A stretch of 64,000 bases of DNA. It comes from Williamsia sp. GTDB lineage: Bacteria; Bacteroidota; Bacteroidia; Chitinophagales; Chitinophagaceae. The position numbers and the translations under genes were made by a program. Under the pieces are notes generated by a model. The model did not search any database. It saw only the letters and a list, made by a program, of their open reading frames with translations, and was not told the origin of the DNA. Position 1 is the stretch's first letter; each line of letters begins with the position of its first letter. The stretch spans positions 62,001 through 126,000 of the forward strand of contig JADCRZ010000013.1 of assembly GCA_015069695.1 (NCBI GenBank), read 5' to 3'. Of the stretch, positions 34,744 through 42,776 are shown one piece after another.

Positions 34744-37359
34744 TCAGGGCTTGATGAGTGCCGTGATCAGTGCTGTCCAGCCGGTCTGGTGACTGGCGCC
34801 CAGGCCTTTGCCCGAATCGCCATGAAAGTATTCGTAAAACAGGATATAATCTTTGAAGTGCTGATCCTTGTTGAATTTATCCTCTCCGCCAAAAAGAGGC
34901 CGTTCACCTTGCTCATTGCGCGTAAAAAGCGATCTTACACGCTGGCACAAGGCCTGGGCAATCTCAGCCAGTGAAAGGTACTGACCCGATCCCGTCGGAT
35001 ATTCTACCCTGAACTCATCCGTATAATACTCATGGAATGTATACAGCGCTTCGATCAAAAGAAAGTTGAGCGGCATCCAGATGGGACCGCGCCAGTTGCT
35101 GTTGCCGCCGAACATGGTTGAACCGCTTTCACCGGGTTCGTACCGCACGGTGAGGTCCATCCCGTTCAACCAGTAAACATAGGGTTGATCCTGGTAAATT
35201 TTGGAAAGGGAGCGGATGCCATGGTCTGATAAAAATTCAGCGGGATCAAGCATCCTTTTGAGCAGGAGTTTCATGCGGTGGCCGCGCAACAGGGAAAGCA
35301 GGTGTTGCTCGTTGCCCTTTTTGTCTTTCCAGTTGCTCACCAGCGCTGCCAGGTCGGGCCGGAGCATCTTTAGCTGGTCCATGCGTTGTGTGAGCAGGGG
35401 CAGGTTGGTCCATTTGGCTTCATCAAAAACAATGGCTGCATACAGGGGGATCAATCCCACAAGGCTGCGCAACCGCAGCCGGTCCCAGTCGCCGCCCGGT
35501 TTGCGCAACAGGTCATAGTAGAAGCCGTCCTTTTCATCCCATAGCCCCACAAAGTCTTCGCCCATGTGGGTGATAGAGCCGGCGATAAAAAGAAAGTGCT
35601 CTGAAAATTTAATGGCCATGCTTTCGTACACCGGATTGTGCAGCGACAACTCCATCGCGATCTGCATCATATTCAGGGCATACATGGCCATCCAGCTTGA
35701 ACCATCGGCTTGCTCCAGGTGACCGCCACCCGGAACGGGTGCGCTCCGGTTAAAGATGCCGATGTTATCGAGGCCCAGAAAACCGCCTTCAAAAATGTTG
35801 TTTCCTTCGCTGTCTTTGCGATTGACCCACCAGGTAAAATTGAGCAGGAGCTTTTGAAATACTTCCTGGAGAAAAGATCCATCTGCTTTGCCGTGCGCGG
35901 CTTTGTCGAGCTTGTACACATGCCAGGCGGCCAGGGCATGCACGGGTGGATTGACATCACTAAAATCCCATTCATAGGCGGGCAGCTGCCCGTTCGGATG
36001 CTGGTAGTTTACCTGCAGCAACAGGAGGAGCTGGTTTTTGGCAAAGCGGGGATCGATCCCGGCAAGCGCAATGCACTGAAAGGCCAGGTCCCAGGCGGCA
36101 AACCAGGGATATTCCCATTTGTCGGGCATGGCAATAATGCCTTGCGAAACAAAATGCCTCCAATGATTGTTCCTGCCGCGCATGCGCTCAGGTGAGGGCG
36201 CCGGCTGCCCGGGATCGCCCTGCAGCCAGCGGTTTACATCGTAGCCGTAATACTGTTTGTTCCAAAGCAGACCGGCCCAGGCCTGGCGCTGGATCATCCG
36301 CAAATCCTCATCTTCCATGCCTGTTTGTTTGGTCTCGTAAAAAAGATCGGCTTCCTGGAGCCGCTTGGAGAAGATGGTCTCAAAATGTTCGAATGGATTA
36401 TCCAGGGTATTGTCTGAGATCCTTAGCTGCAGGATCTTTTTTTCACCGGGAAGCAAATGCAACTTGTACCAGAAAGCGGCTTTGGTACCTGAACCACCCG
36501 GGTCAACAGCTTGCTGGTTTCCCTGTACCACACGATCATTGATGCCGTCCTTTACATACAATTCATCATTGGCGGAACCATACAGGCGCTGGTTGTTGGT
36601 TTCGTTGTTGGTAAAGAGGATGGGTGCATCCTGCGCAGCATAGCAGGAATAGTTGCCCAGTCCGTTTGCCTGTAAGAAGAGGGTGTTTTTACCTGCCTGT
36701 TTGATCAGCGGTTGTGGTGTATCCGGTTCGCAGCGCCAGGTATTGCGAAACCAAAGCTGGGGCAGCAGGTGCAGATCAGCAGCTTCCCCGGAGCGGTTAT
36801 AAACGGTGTACCGGATCAGTATATCCTCGGGCGTTGCTTTTGCGTATTCGATGAATACGTCAAAGTATGCATCGTCCTGAAAGATACCGGTATCCATCAA
36901 TTCAAATTCTCCTTCCTGCCTGCTGCGTTTTTTGTTTTCTTCTACCAGCTGCGCATAGGGGTAGGCGTTACAGGGATATTTGTACAGCATCTTCTGGTAG
37001 CTGTGGGTAGGCGTGTTGTCGAGGTAGTAGTACAATTCTTTTACGTCTTCGCCATGGTTTCCTTCCCCGTTGGTTAACCCGAACAAGCGTTCTTTTAAGA
37101 TCGGGTCTTTTTCGTTCCAGAGGGCGAGCGCCATGCAAAGCTGCTGTTGCTCATCGCTCCAGCCCCCGATCCCGTCCTCTCCCCAGCGGTAGGCTTTGCT
37201 GCGGGCCATCTCGTGCGTGAGGTACTCCCAAGCCTTTCCGTCGGCACTGTAGTCTTCCCTGACTGTTCCCCATTGCCTTTCAGACAGGTAAGGTCCCCAC
37301 TTGAGCCAGTTTGCCCCTGCTCCGGCCTGTTCGTCCATGCGTTCCTGTTCAGCTCCCAT
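34744..37359 (-). CDS. GH63/MGH1-like glycoside hydrolase (alpha-glucosidase or glucosylglycerate hydrolase type)
   Basis: An 871-residue cytosolic (alpha/alpha)6-barrel hydrolase of the MGH1-like group. Likely catalytic residues are the Asp in FAAWDLAF and the Glu in LFYEYFHGD, which match the acid and base of GH63 enzymes such as YgjK. The N-terminal beta-sandwich domain covers about residues 20-330. Substrates in the family include processing oligosaccharides, mannosylglycerate and glucosylglycerate. It is divergent from the antiporter and upstream of the glucokinase-like gene on the same strand, so glucose release and phosphorylation may be linked. Confidence 0.85.
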   Translation of the reverse strand: MGAEQERMDEQAGAGANWLKWGPYLSERQWGTVREDYSADGKAWEYLTHEMARSKAYRWGEDGIGGWSDEQQQLCMALALWNEKDPILKERLFGLTNGEGNHGEDVKELYYYLDNTPTHSYQKMLYKYPCNAYPYAQLVEENKKRSRQEGEFELMDTGIFQDDAYFDVFIEYAKATPEDILIRYTVYNRSGEAADLHLLPQLWFRNTWRCEPDTPQPLIKQAGKNTLFLQANGLGNYSCYAAQDAPILFTNNETNNQRLYGSANDELYVKDGINDRVVQGNQQAVDPGGSGTKAAFWYKLHLLPGEKKILQLRISDNTLDNPFEHFETIFSKRLQEADLFYETKQTGMEDEDLRMIQRQAWAGLLWNKQYYGYDVNRWLQGDPGQPAPSPERMRGRNNHWRHFVSQGIIAMPDKWEYPWFAAWDLAFQCIALAGIDPRFAKNQLLLLLQVNYQHPNGQLPAYEWDFSDVNPPVHALAAWHVYKLDKAAHGKADGSFLQEVFQKLLLNFTWWVNRKDSEGNNIFEGGFLGLDNIGIFNRSAPVPGGGHLEQADGSSWMAMYALNMMQIAMELSLHNPVYESMAIKFSEHFLFIAGSITHMGEDFVGLWDEKDGFYYDLLRKPGGDWDRLRLRSLVGLIPLYAAIVFDEAKWTNLPLLTQRMDQLKMLRPDLAALVSNWKDKKGNEQHLLSLLRGHRMKLLLKRMLDPAEFLSDHGIRSLSKIYQDQPYVYWLNGMDLTVRYEPGESGSTMFGGNSNWRGPIWMPLNFLLIEALYTFHEYYTDEFRVEYPTGSGQYLSLAEIAQALCQRVRSLFTRNEQGERPLFGGEDKFNKDQHFKDYILFYEYFHGDSGKGLGASHQTGWTALITALIKP

Positions 37360-37381
37360 ATTAAGCGGTAAAGATGATAAA

Positions 37382-37409
37382 TTGCGTATTCGCTGATCCC
37401 TTATTTTTA
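37382..37409 (+). promoter_or_regulatory. Possible promoter of the Na+/H+ antiporter gene
   Basis: TTG at 37382-37384 and TATTTTTA at 37402-37409 with a 17-nt spacer resemble the -33 and -7 elements, with one mismatch in the -7 box. The start codon is only 5 bp downstream, so a transcript from here would have almost no leader. Confidence 0.25.
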
Positions 37410-37413
37410 GAAA

Positions 37414-39015
37414 ATGGAAAATGTAAATGTCATTGTATTGTTGCTCTTTGCCATCACTTTTTTAGGTGTTTTGAGCAACCGGTATAAATTTCCCTTTCCG
37501 GTCCTGCTGGTCCTGTGCGGACTGGTCATCAGTTTGATCCCGGGACTGCCCGTTGTGGAGTTAAATCCGGGCGTGGTATTCCTGATCTTTTTGCCGCCCC
37601 TGCTGTATGCGGCAGCCTGGAACACGAGCTGGCGCGATTTTAAGGCTGCCCGCCGGCCTATTTTGCTGGCGGCCGTAGGACTGGTCCTTTTTACCACAAC
37701 GCTTGTAGCAGTGGCTGCACATGCCCTTATACCGGATGTAGACTGGCCGGTGGCCTTTCTGATCGGGGCCATTGTTTCTCCGCCCGATGCGGTGGCTGCT
37801 TCTTCGGTTACAAAAGGACTGGGGTTGACACCGCGGGTGATTGCCATCCTGGAAGGGGAGAGCCTGGTAAATGATGCGAGCGGCCTGATTGCTTACAAGT
37901 TTGCGCTGCTGGCTATTACGACCGGCAACTTTGTATGGTGGGAAGCCGGACTGAATTTTTTGTGGGTATCAGCAGCAGGTATCCTGATCGGGCTGGTGAT
38001 AGGTTACCTGATGTTCCTGATCCACAAAAAATTTATCTGCGATCCTATCATAGAAGTGACCCTCACGTTCTTAACGCCTTTTGCGGCTTATCTGCTGGCA
38101 GAACATTTTCACGTTTCGGGCGTGCTGGCTGTTGTTACGACCGGTTTATATCTTTCCTTTCGTGCAGCTGACATCTTCACCCACGAAAGCCGGATCATGA
38201 CCTACGCCGTATGGGACGTGGTGGTGTATATCCTGAATGCCCTGATCTTTATCCTGATCGGATTGCAGCTGCGCAGTGTACTCCATGGCATCAGCGAGTA
38301 CCCGGTGGGCGCACTGGTATTGTACGGGGTGCTGGTCAGTGTGGTGGTGATCCTGGTGCGGTTTATCTGGGTAGTACCTGCGGCTATGCTTCCCCGTTGG
38401 TTGAGCAAACGGGTGCGTGAAACAGAACCTTTTGACGTGCGCAACATGGTGGTATTTGGCTGGGCAGGTATGCGCGGGGTGGTGTCGATGGCTGCTGCCC
38501 TTGCTATTCCGCTAACCGTTCCGGACGGACATGAATTTCCCCAGCGCAACCTGGTTATCTATCTTTCTCTTTGTGTGATCCTGGCTACCCTTGTGCCCCT
38601 GGGCTTAACCCTGCCCTGGGTGATCCGCAGGATGGGCCTCCAGCCTCATTCTATTGTGGCAGAAGAGTATGAAGTGCGCAACCAGGTAGTGAGCGACGCC
38701 ATTACTTACATAGAAGAAAACCTCTCGCTGGTGCACGAAGAGCTGCTGCGCAATATCAAAACAAAATACGAGATCAAATACAACCGGCTGGAAAAGACCG
38801 ATCTGCCTGCCAATTATTTCGGCAACGGAAAAACCCTGCAGGGCAATATCTTCAATGAATTCTCGCAGTTGCAGATTGATCTGATCAAAGTAGAACGCCA
38901 GGCACTGACCATGCTCCACCAGGCCGGCAAGGCAAGCGAAGAAATTCTCAGGAAAATGGAAAGGGAGCTGGACCTGGAAGAAGGAAGGCTGCAGCTGGAA
39001 ATGTATGAAGGATAA
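37414..39015 (+). CDS. CPA1-family Na+/H+ antiporter
   Basis: A 533-residue inner-membrane exchanger with about twelve helices in the first 400 residues, followed by a helical cytoplasmic tail (about 430-533) rich in Glu and Leu. Transport-site motifs are PPDAVAA (TM4-like) and ESLVNDASGL, the ND pair that marks electroneutral CPA1 (NhaP/NHE) exchangers, plus WAGMRGVVSMAAAL. It exchanges protons for Na+ or K+. Divergent from the GH63-like gene with a 54-bp gap. Confidence 0.92.
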   Translation: MENVNVIVLLLFAITFLGVLSNRYKFPFPVLLVLCGLVISLIPGLPVVELNPGVVFLIFLPPLLYAAAWNTSWRDFKAARRPILLAAVGLVLFTTTLVAVAAHALIPDVDWPVAFLIGAIVSPPDAVAASSVTKGLGLTPRVIAILEGESLVNDASGLIAYKFALLAITTGNFVWWEAGLNFLWVSAAGILIGLVIGYLMFLIHKKFICDPIIEVTLTFLTPFAAYLLAEHFHVSGVLAVVTTGLYLSFRAADIFTHESRIMTYAVWDVVVYILNALIFILIGLQLRSVLHGISEYPVGALVLYGVLVSVVVILVRFIWVVPAAMLPRWLSKRVRETEPFDVRNMVVFGWAGMRGVVSMAAALAIPLTVPDGHEFPQRNLVIYLSLCVILATLVPLGLTLPWVIRRMGLQPHSIVAEEYEVRNQVVSDAITYIEENLSLVHEELLRNIKTKYEIKYNRLEKTDLPANYFGNGKTLQGNIFNEFSQLQIDLIKVERQALTMLHQAGKASEEILRKMERELDLEEGRLQLEMYEG

Positions 39016-39036
39016 AGGCCCTGTTTCGCGCCCGGA

Positions 39037-39066
39037 TTGACAAGCTGCTATTAATTCTTTATTTTG
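39037..39066 (+). promoter_or_regulatory. Possible promoter of the RNA-repair operon
   Basis: TTG at 39037-39039 (in TTGACA) and TATTTTG at 39060-39066 are separated by 20 nt, the spacing expected for Bacteroidota -33/-7 elements, although the -7 box lacks one base of TAnnTTTG. It lies 38 bp upstream of the yjbQ start codon and is the only candidate before the cassette. Confidence 0.4.
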
Positions 39067-39103
39067 CCTTTCCACAGGGATCATCCTTCTGTTGGCAAAC
39101 AAT

Positions 39104-39523
39104 ATGAAATTATACCAGCAAGTGCTTCAGTTAAAGGAACGGCGCCGGGGTTTTCACCTGGTCACGGAGGAGATCGTGCGGGCACTTCCCCAAATGGCTG
39201 AACTGCAAACCGGGCTATGCCAGGTTTTTATCCGGCATACCTCTGCTTCGCTCACGATCAATGAAAATGCAGATGCAACAGTGCGAAAGGATTTTGAAAC
39301 ATTTTTTACCAGAACAGTTCCTGAAAACTTTCCTTACGAACACGATACGGAGGGGCCGGATGACATGCCTGCCCACCTGAAAGCCGCCATGCTGGGCAGT
39401 TCTGTACTCATTCCCATCCGTCAGGGAAGATTGGCCCTGGGCACCTGGCAAGGCGTTTATCTTTGCGAGCACCGCAACCACGGCGGCCCCCGAAGCCTGG
39501 TTGTGACCGCCTGGGGCGAATAG
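39104..39523 (+). CDS. yjbQ: YjbQ/UPF0047 family protein (secondary thiamine-phosphate synthase enzyme type)
   Basis: A 139-residue compact trimer-forming protein. Conserved segments are FIRHTSASLTINENAD, NFPYEHDTEGPDDMPAHLKA and the late GTWQGVYLCEHR. The histidines and acidic residues line the site that gives YjbQ weak thiamine-phosphate synthase activity in vitro. A TTG at 39092 is in frame, but the ATG at 39104 is the usual start. It is 29 bp upstream of hen1 and on the same strand, so it is probably transcribed with the RNA-repair genes; a role in repair is not known. Confidence 0.87.
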   Translation: MKLYQQVLQLKERRRGFHLVTEEIVRALPQMAELQTGLCQVFIRHTSASLTINENADATVRKDFETFFTRTVPENFPYEHDTEGPDDMPAHLKAAMLGSSVLIPIRQGRLALGTWQGVYLCEHRNHGGPRSLVVTAWGE

Positions 39524-39552
39524 CCCCTCTTAACCCTTATTTTCTATGCCAT

Positions 39553-40980
39553 ATGTTACTGACAATTACCACGACCTACCAGCCTGCATCTGATATCAGC
39601 TTCTTATTTCACAAGCATCCTTCCAAGATCCAGGAGTTTGAAACCACCGGTGGCAAGGCGCATGTGTTTTATCCCCACGTATCAGACGAGCAATGCACCA
39701 TAGCCCTCTTGCTCGACATTGATCCGATCGGACTGGTGCGCAAAAGCAGCGGTCCGGCAGGCAATGAGTTTGCGTTGGAGCAGTACGTCAATGACCGTCC
39801 TTATGTGGCCAGTTCCCTGATGAGCGCCGCCATTGCCAAAGCTTTTTCCTCGGCCATGAACGGCCGCAGCAAAGACAAACCGGAACTGGTTGAAATGGCC
39901 ATGCCTTTCCGGGTCAGGCTGGCCGTACTGCCCGTGCGGGGCGGCGAAGCCTTGCTCAGGCATTTGTTTGAACCGCTTGGCTACACAGTCGCCGTGCAAA
40001 AGCACCTGCTCAATGATAATGTGCCGGACTGGGGCGAGAGCCGCTATTTTACCGTGACGCTGGAACATACCATCACCTTGCAGCAGTTGCTGACGCATTT
40101 GTATGTGCTGATACCTGTATGCGACAACGATAAACACTACTGGATCGGCAACCAGGAAGTAGAAAAGCTGCTGGAAAAAGGACGCAGCTGGCTGCCCGCC
40201 CACCCCGCCCGCGAGCTGATTGCAATGCGCTACCTGAAACACCAGAGGCGGCTGGCAAACGAAGCCTTGGAAGTACTGCTGAAAGATGATGCCGCGCCAG
40301 AAGAAGAGGAGCCTGAAGCAATCAGGCAGAAAGGCAGGATGCATACGGCCCGGCTGGAGGCTGCCAGGGACGCACTGGTGCAAAGCGGCGTAAGAACAGT
40401 GGTTGACCTGGGTTGCGGAGAAGGTAAATTACTCAGGCTCCTGCTCGCAGAAAAGGGGTTTGAAAAGATCCTGGGAATGGACATCAGCTACCATGCGCTT
40501 GAAATTGCAAAAGACAAACTAAAGCTCGACAGGCTGCCGCCCCGGCAACAGGAAAGGATCCGGCTGATCCATGGTTCGCTTACCTACCGCGACAAGCGCA
40601 TTGAAGGCTTTGAGGGCGCAACACTCGTGGAAGTAATCGAACACCTCGACGAACCCCGGTTGGCTGCCTTGGAAAAAGTCGTATTTCAATATGCCAGGCC
40701 TGCGGTGGTCGTAGTCACAACGCCAAATGCCGAGTACAATGTAAAACTGCCTATGCAATCCAAATCGGGCATGCGCCATGCGGACCATCGTTTTGAATGG
40801 ACGCGCAAGCAGTTCTCAAAATGGGGTGAGCGCCTGGCTGCGCAGTACGGCTATGAAGTTTCTTTTCGGTCTGTGGGGGATGAAGACCCTGAAGTGGGTG
40901 CCCTGAGCCAGCTGGCAATGTTCAAGAATAAAACAGAAGCAAATGACGGAAACAATCCTTCAGCAACTCCGGCAGACTGA
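39553..40980 (+). CDS. hen1: Hen1, 3'-terminal RNA ribose 2'-O-methyltransferase and Pnkp ligase activator
   Basis: A 475-residue two-domain protein. Residues 1 to about 245 form the bacterial Hen1 N-terminal domain that activates the Pnkp ligase. Residues about 265-460 form a SAM methyltransferase with DLGCGEG at 285-291 and the metal-binding set E360, E363, H364 (EVIEH) and H412 (DHRFEWTR), diagnostic of Hen1. The enzyme 2'-O-methylates the 3' end at a cut before ligation, so the repaired RNA resists a second cut. The start is the ATG at 39553; the frame upstream to 39463 is Pro/Arg-rich and overlaps yjbQ. It overlaps the next gene by 38 bp. Confidence 0.94.
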   Translation: MLLTITTTYQPASDISFLFHKHPSKIQEFETTGGKAHVFYPHVSDEQCTIALLLDIDPIGLVRKSSGPAGNEFALEQYVNDRPYVASSLMSAAIAKAFSSAMNGRSKDKPELVEMAMPFRVRLAVLPVRGGEALLRHLFEPLGYTVAVQKHLLNDNVPDWGESRYFTVTLEHTITLQQLLTHLYVLIPVCDNDKHYWIGNQEVEKLLEKGRSWLPAHPARELIAMRYLKHQRRLANEALEVLLKDDAAPEEEEPEAIRQKGRMHTARLEAARDALVQSGVRTVVDLGCGEGKLLRLLLAEKGFEKILGMDISYHALEIAKDKLKLDRLPPRQQERIRLIHGSLTYRDKRIEGFEGATLVEVIEHLDEPRLAALEKVVFQYARPAVVVVTTPNAEYNVKLPMQSKSGMRHADHRFEWTRKQFSKWGERLAAQYGYEVSFRSVGDEDPEVGALSQLAMFKNKTEANDGNNPSATPAD

Positions 40981-41707
40981 AACAACACACAACATCAGGG
41001 TGCTGTATGCCTGCGAGTCAGGCAGCCGGGCCTGGGGCTTTGCTTCTACCGACAGTGATTATGATGTCAGGTTTATCTATACAAGACCGGAGGAGAATTA
41101 CCTGAGCATGGTTGATAAGCCCGATTTTATAGAACTGCCAGTGGACAAGGAGCTGGATATAAATGGCTGGGACATACGAAAAGCCCTGCGGCTTTTTCTT
41201 ACATCAAATCCGCCCCTGTATGAATGGTTGCAATCTCCGGTTGTTTACGCGTGCAACCAGGCATTTACCGAGGAGCTCAAGGTCCTGATGCCTGCTTATT
41301 ATTCATTGCGGGCCGGCGCACACCACTATTTATCCATGACCCGGAAAATGGTAGATCTCCAGCTATCCGGACAGCATGTCCGCATAAAAAAATATTTCTA
41401 TGCCTTGCGTACAGCGCTGGCAGCCTGTTGGATCGTACAGAAACAGGCTTTGCCACCCATGCAGTTTGGTGACCTAAGAACATTGGTGGCTGACCTGTCT
41501 TGGCAAAAACAAGTTGATCAATTGCTGGAAATAAAGAACCGATCAGATGAAAAAACCATGATAGAAGCTGTCCCTCTCCTTGATCAATGGCTTGCGTCGG
41601 CGATAGAAGAAGGAACCGGGAAAGCTACGGTCCTGCCCGCAGAAAAGCAGGACCACAAAAATTTAGACATCCTCTTTAGAAAATGGATCCGGCACCATGA
41701 CTTTTAA
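40943..41707 (+). CDS. RlaP/COG3541-like nucleotidyltransferase, first copy
   Basis: A 254-residue DNA polymerase beta-superfamily nucleotidyltransferase. The signature GSRAWGF followed by DSDYDVR places catalytic Asp residues at 39 and 41, and a helical C-terminal domain with KKYFYALRTALA follows. Comparative genomics has proposed that such proteins (RlaP) add nucleotides to RNA ends before ligation by partner ligases. It overlaps hen1 by 38 bp and the next nucleotidyltransferase by 11 bp, so translation is likely coupled within the cassette. Substrate not demonstrated. Confidence 0.85.
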   Translation: MTETILQQLRQTETTHNIRVLYACESGSRAWGFASTDSDYDVRFIYTRPEENYLSMVDKPDFIELPVDKELDINGWDIRKALRLFLTSNPPLYEWLQSPVVYACNQAFTEELKVLMPAYYSLRAGAHHYLSMTRKMVDLQLSGQHVRIKKYFYALRTALAACWIVQKQALPPMQFGDLRTLVADLSWQKQVDQLLEIKNRSDEKTMIEAVPLLDQWLASAIEEGTGKATVLPAEKQDHKNLDILFRKWIRHHDF

Positions 41708-42557
41708 GCAGATCATTGAACAACCCAGGCATCTCCTGTTGCGCTGTATAAGCGGAAGCCGTGCTTACAACCTGCACTTGCCTGAATCAGACACAGACAT
41801 CAAAGGCATCTGGGTTTCACCACGATGTGAGTTATATGGATTTGGCTATACGGCCCAGGTTGCGAATGAAACAAACGACGAAACTTATTTTGAGATTGGC
41901 CGGTTTATAGAGCTGCTCTGTAAAAACAACCCCAATATACTTGAGCTGTTAAGTTCACCTGCACAAAGCATCCTGTTTAAACATCCGCTCATGGATCTGT
42001 TGAAGCCTGCGGATTTTTTATCCAGATTATGCCTGGACACCTTTGCCGGTTATGCAAAAACGCAGATCAAAAAGGCGCGTGGTCTTAAGAAAAAAATCAA
42101 CCGTCCTTTTGAAAAAGAAAGAAAAAACGTCCTCGACTTTTGTCATGTCATAAAGGGAAATGGCACCCAGCCTTTGTCGCAATGGCTGACTGAACATAAC
42201 TATGTACAAACCGGTTGTGGACTGGTAACGGTGGCTCATTTCAGGGACACCTACATGCTTTACCATGCGTCGCAGCTCAGGGATGGAGCGCGGTTGCAGG
42301 GCATCGTGTCAGGCCCCACAGCCAATGACGTATCATTGAGTGCTGTTCCAAAGGGCATCGAACCTTTGGCTGTAATGCATTTTAACAAAGACGGATATTC
42401 TGTTTACTGCAAAGAATACCAGGAGTACTGGGATTGGGTTGGTAAACGCAACGAAACCCGTTACCGCAATACGCTTTCCCATGGAAAGAATTACGACAGT
42501 AAAAACATGATGCATACCTTTCGCTTGTTGGCCATGGCCGAAGAGATCGCCCTGTAG
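41697..42557 (+). CDS. Second RlaP/COG3541-like nucleotidyltransferase, interrupted by an in-frame TAG
   Basis: 286 residues up to an amber codon at 42555-42557. The signature is GSRAYNLHLPESDTDIKG with D32 and D34 as metal ligands; the sequence differs clearly from the first copy. Translation past TAG continues in the same frame to 42774 with a conserved-looking tail (KIKWGEFEYADLM, then LYRESNLPD and LLIQIRERFY) that full-length members of the family carry. The undisturbed protein would be 359 residues, and its end overlaps the pnkp start by 20 bp, as in the rest of the operon. It may be a recent nonsense mutation, a sequencing error, or a readthrough site. Confidence 0.85.
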   Translation: MTFKQIIEQPRHLLLRCISGSRAYNLHLPESDTDIKGIWVSPRCELYGFGYTAQVANETNDETYFEIGRFIELLCKNNPNILELLSSPAQSILFKHPLMDLLKPADFLSRLCLDTFAGYAKTQIKKARGLKKKINRPFEKERKNVLDFCHVIKGNGTQPLSQWLTEHNYVQTGCGLVTVAHFRDTYMLYHASQLRDGARLQGIVSGPTANDVSLSAVPKGIEPLAVMHFNKDGYSVYCKEYQEYWDWVGKRNETRYRNTLSHGKNYDSKNMMHTFRLLAMAEEIAL

Positions 42558-42776
42558 GGGCAGGTATTTGCGTACAGGGATGACAGGGATTTTTTGCTGA
42601 AAATAAAATGGGGTGAATTTGAATATGCAGACCTGATGCAGCAGGTAGAAGAAAAGATGGCGCGGATTGAAGAATTATACCGCGAGTCTAATCTCCCCGA
42701 TGCACCAGATACAGAAAAGGCGGAAGCTTTATTAATCCAGATCAGAGAAAGATTTTATGCAGAAAGCGTACAATAA
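42558..42776 (+). pseudogene. C-terminal part of the second nucleotidyltransferase beyond the amber codon
   Basis: A 72-codon open stretch in the same frame as the preceding gene, ending with TAA at 42774-42776. It encodes GQVFAYRDDRDFLLKIKWGE and then a helical Glu-rich tail of the COG3541 type. No frameshift is needed to join it to the first part: a single change of TAG to CAG or GAG would restore the gene. A TTG at 42594 could permit independent but unlikely translation. Confidence 0.7.

Noticed and set aside
39463-39552. Longer N-terminus for Hen1
   Set aside because: The extra 30 residues are Pro/Arg-rich and are the out-of-frame end of yjbQ.
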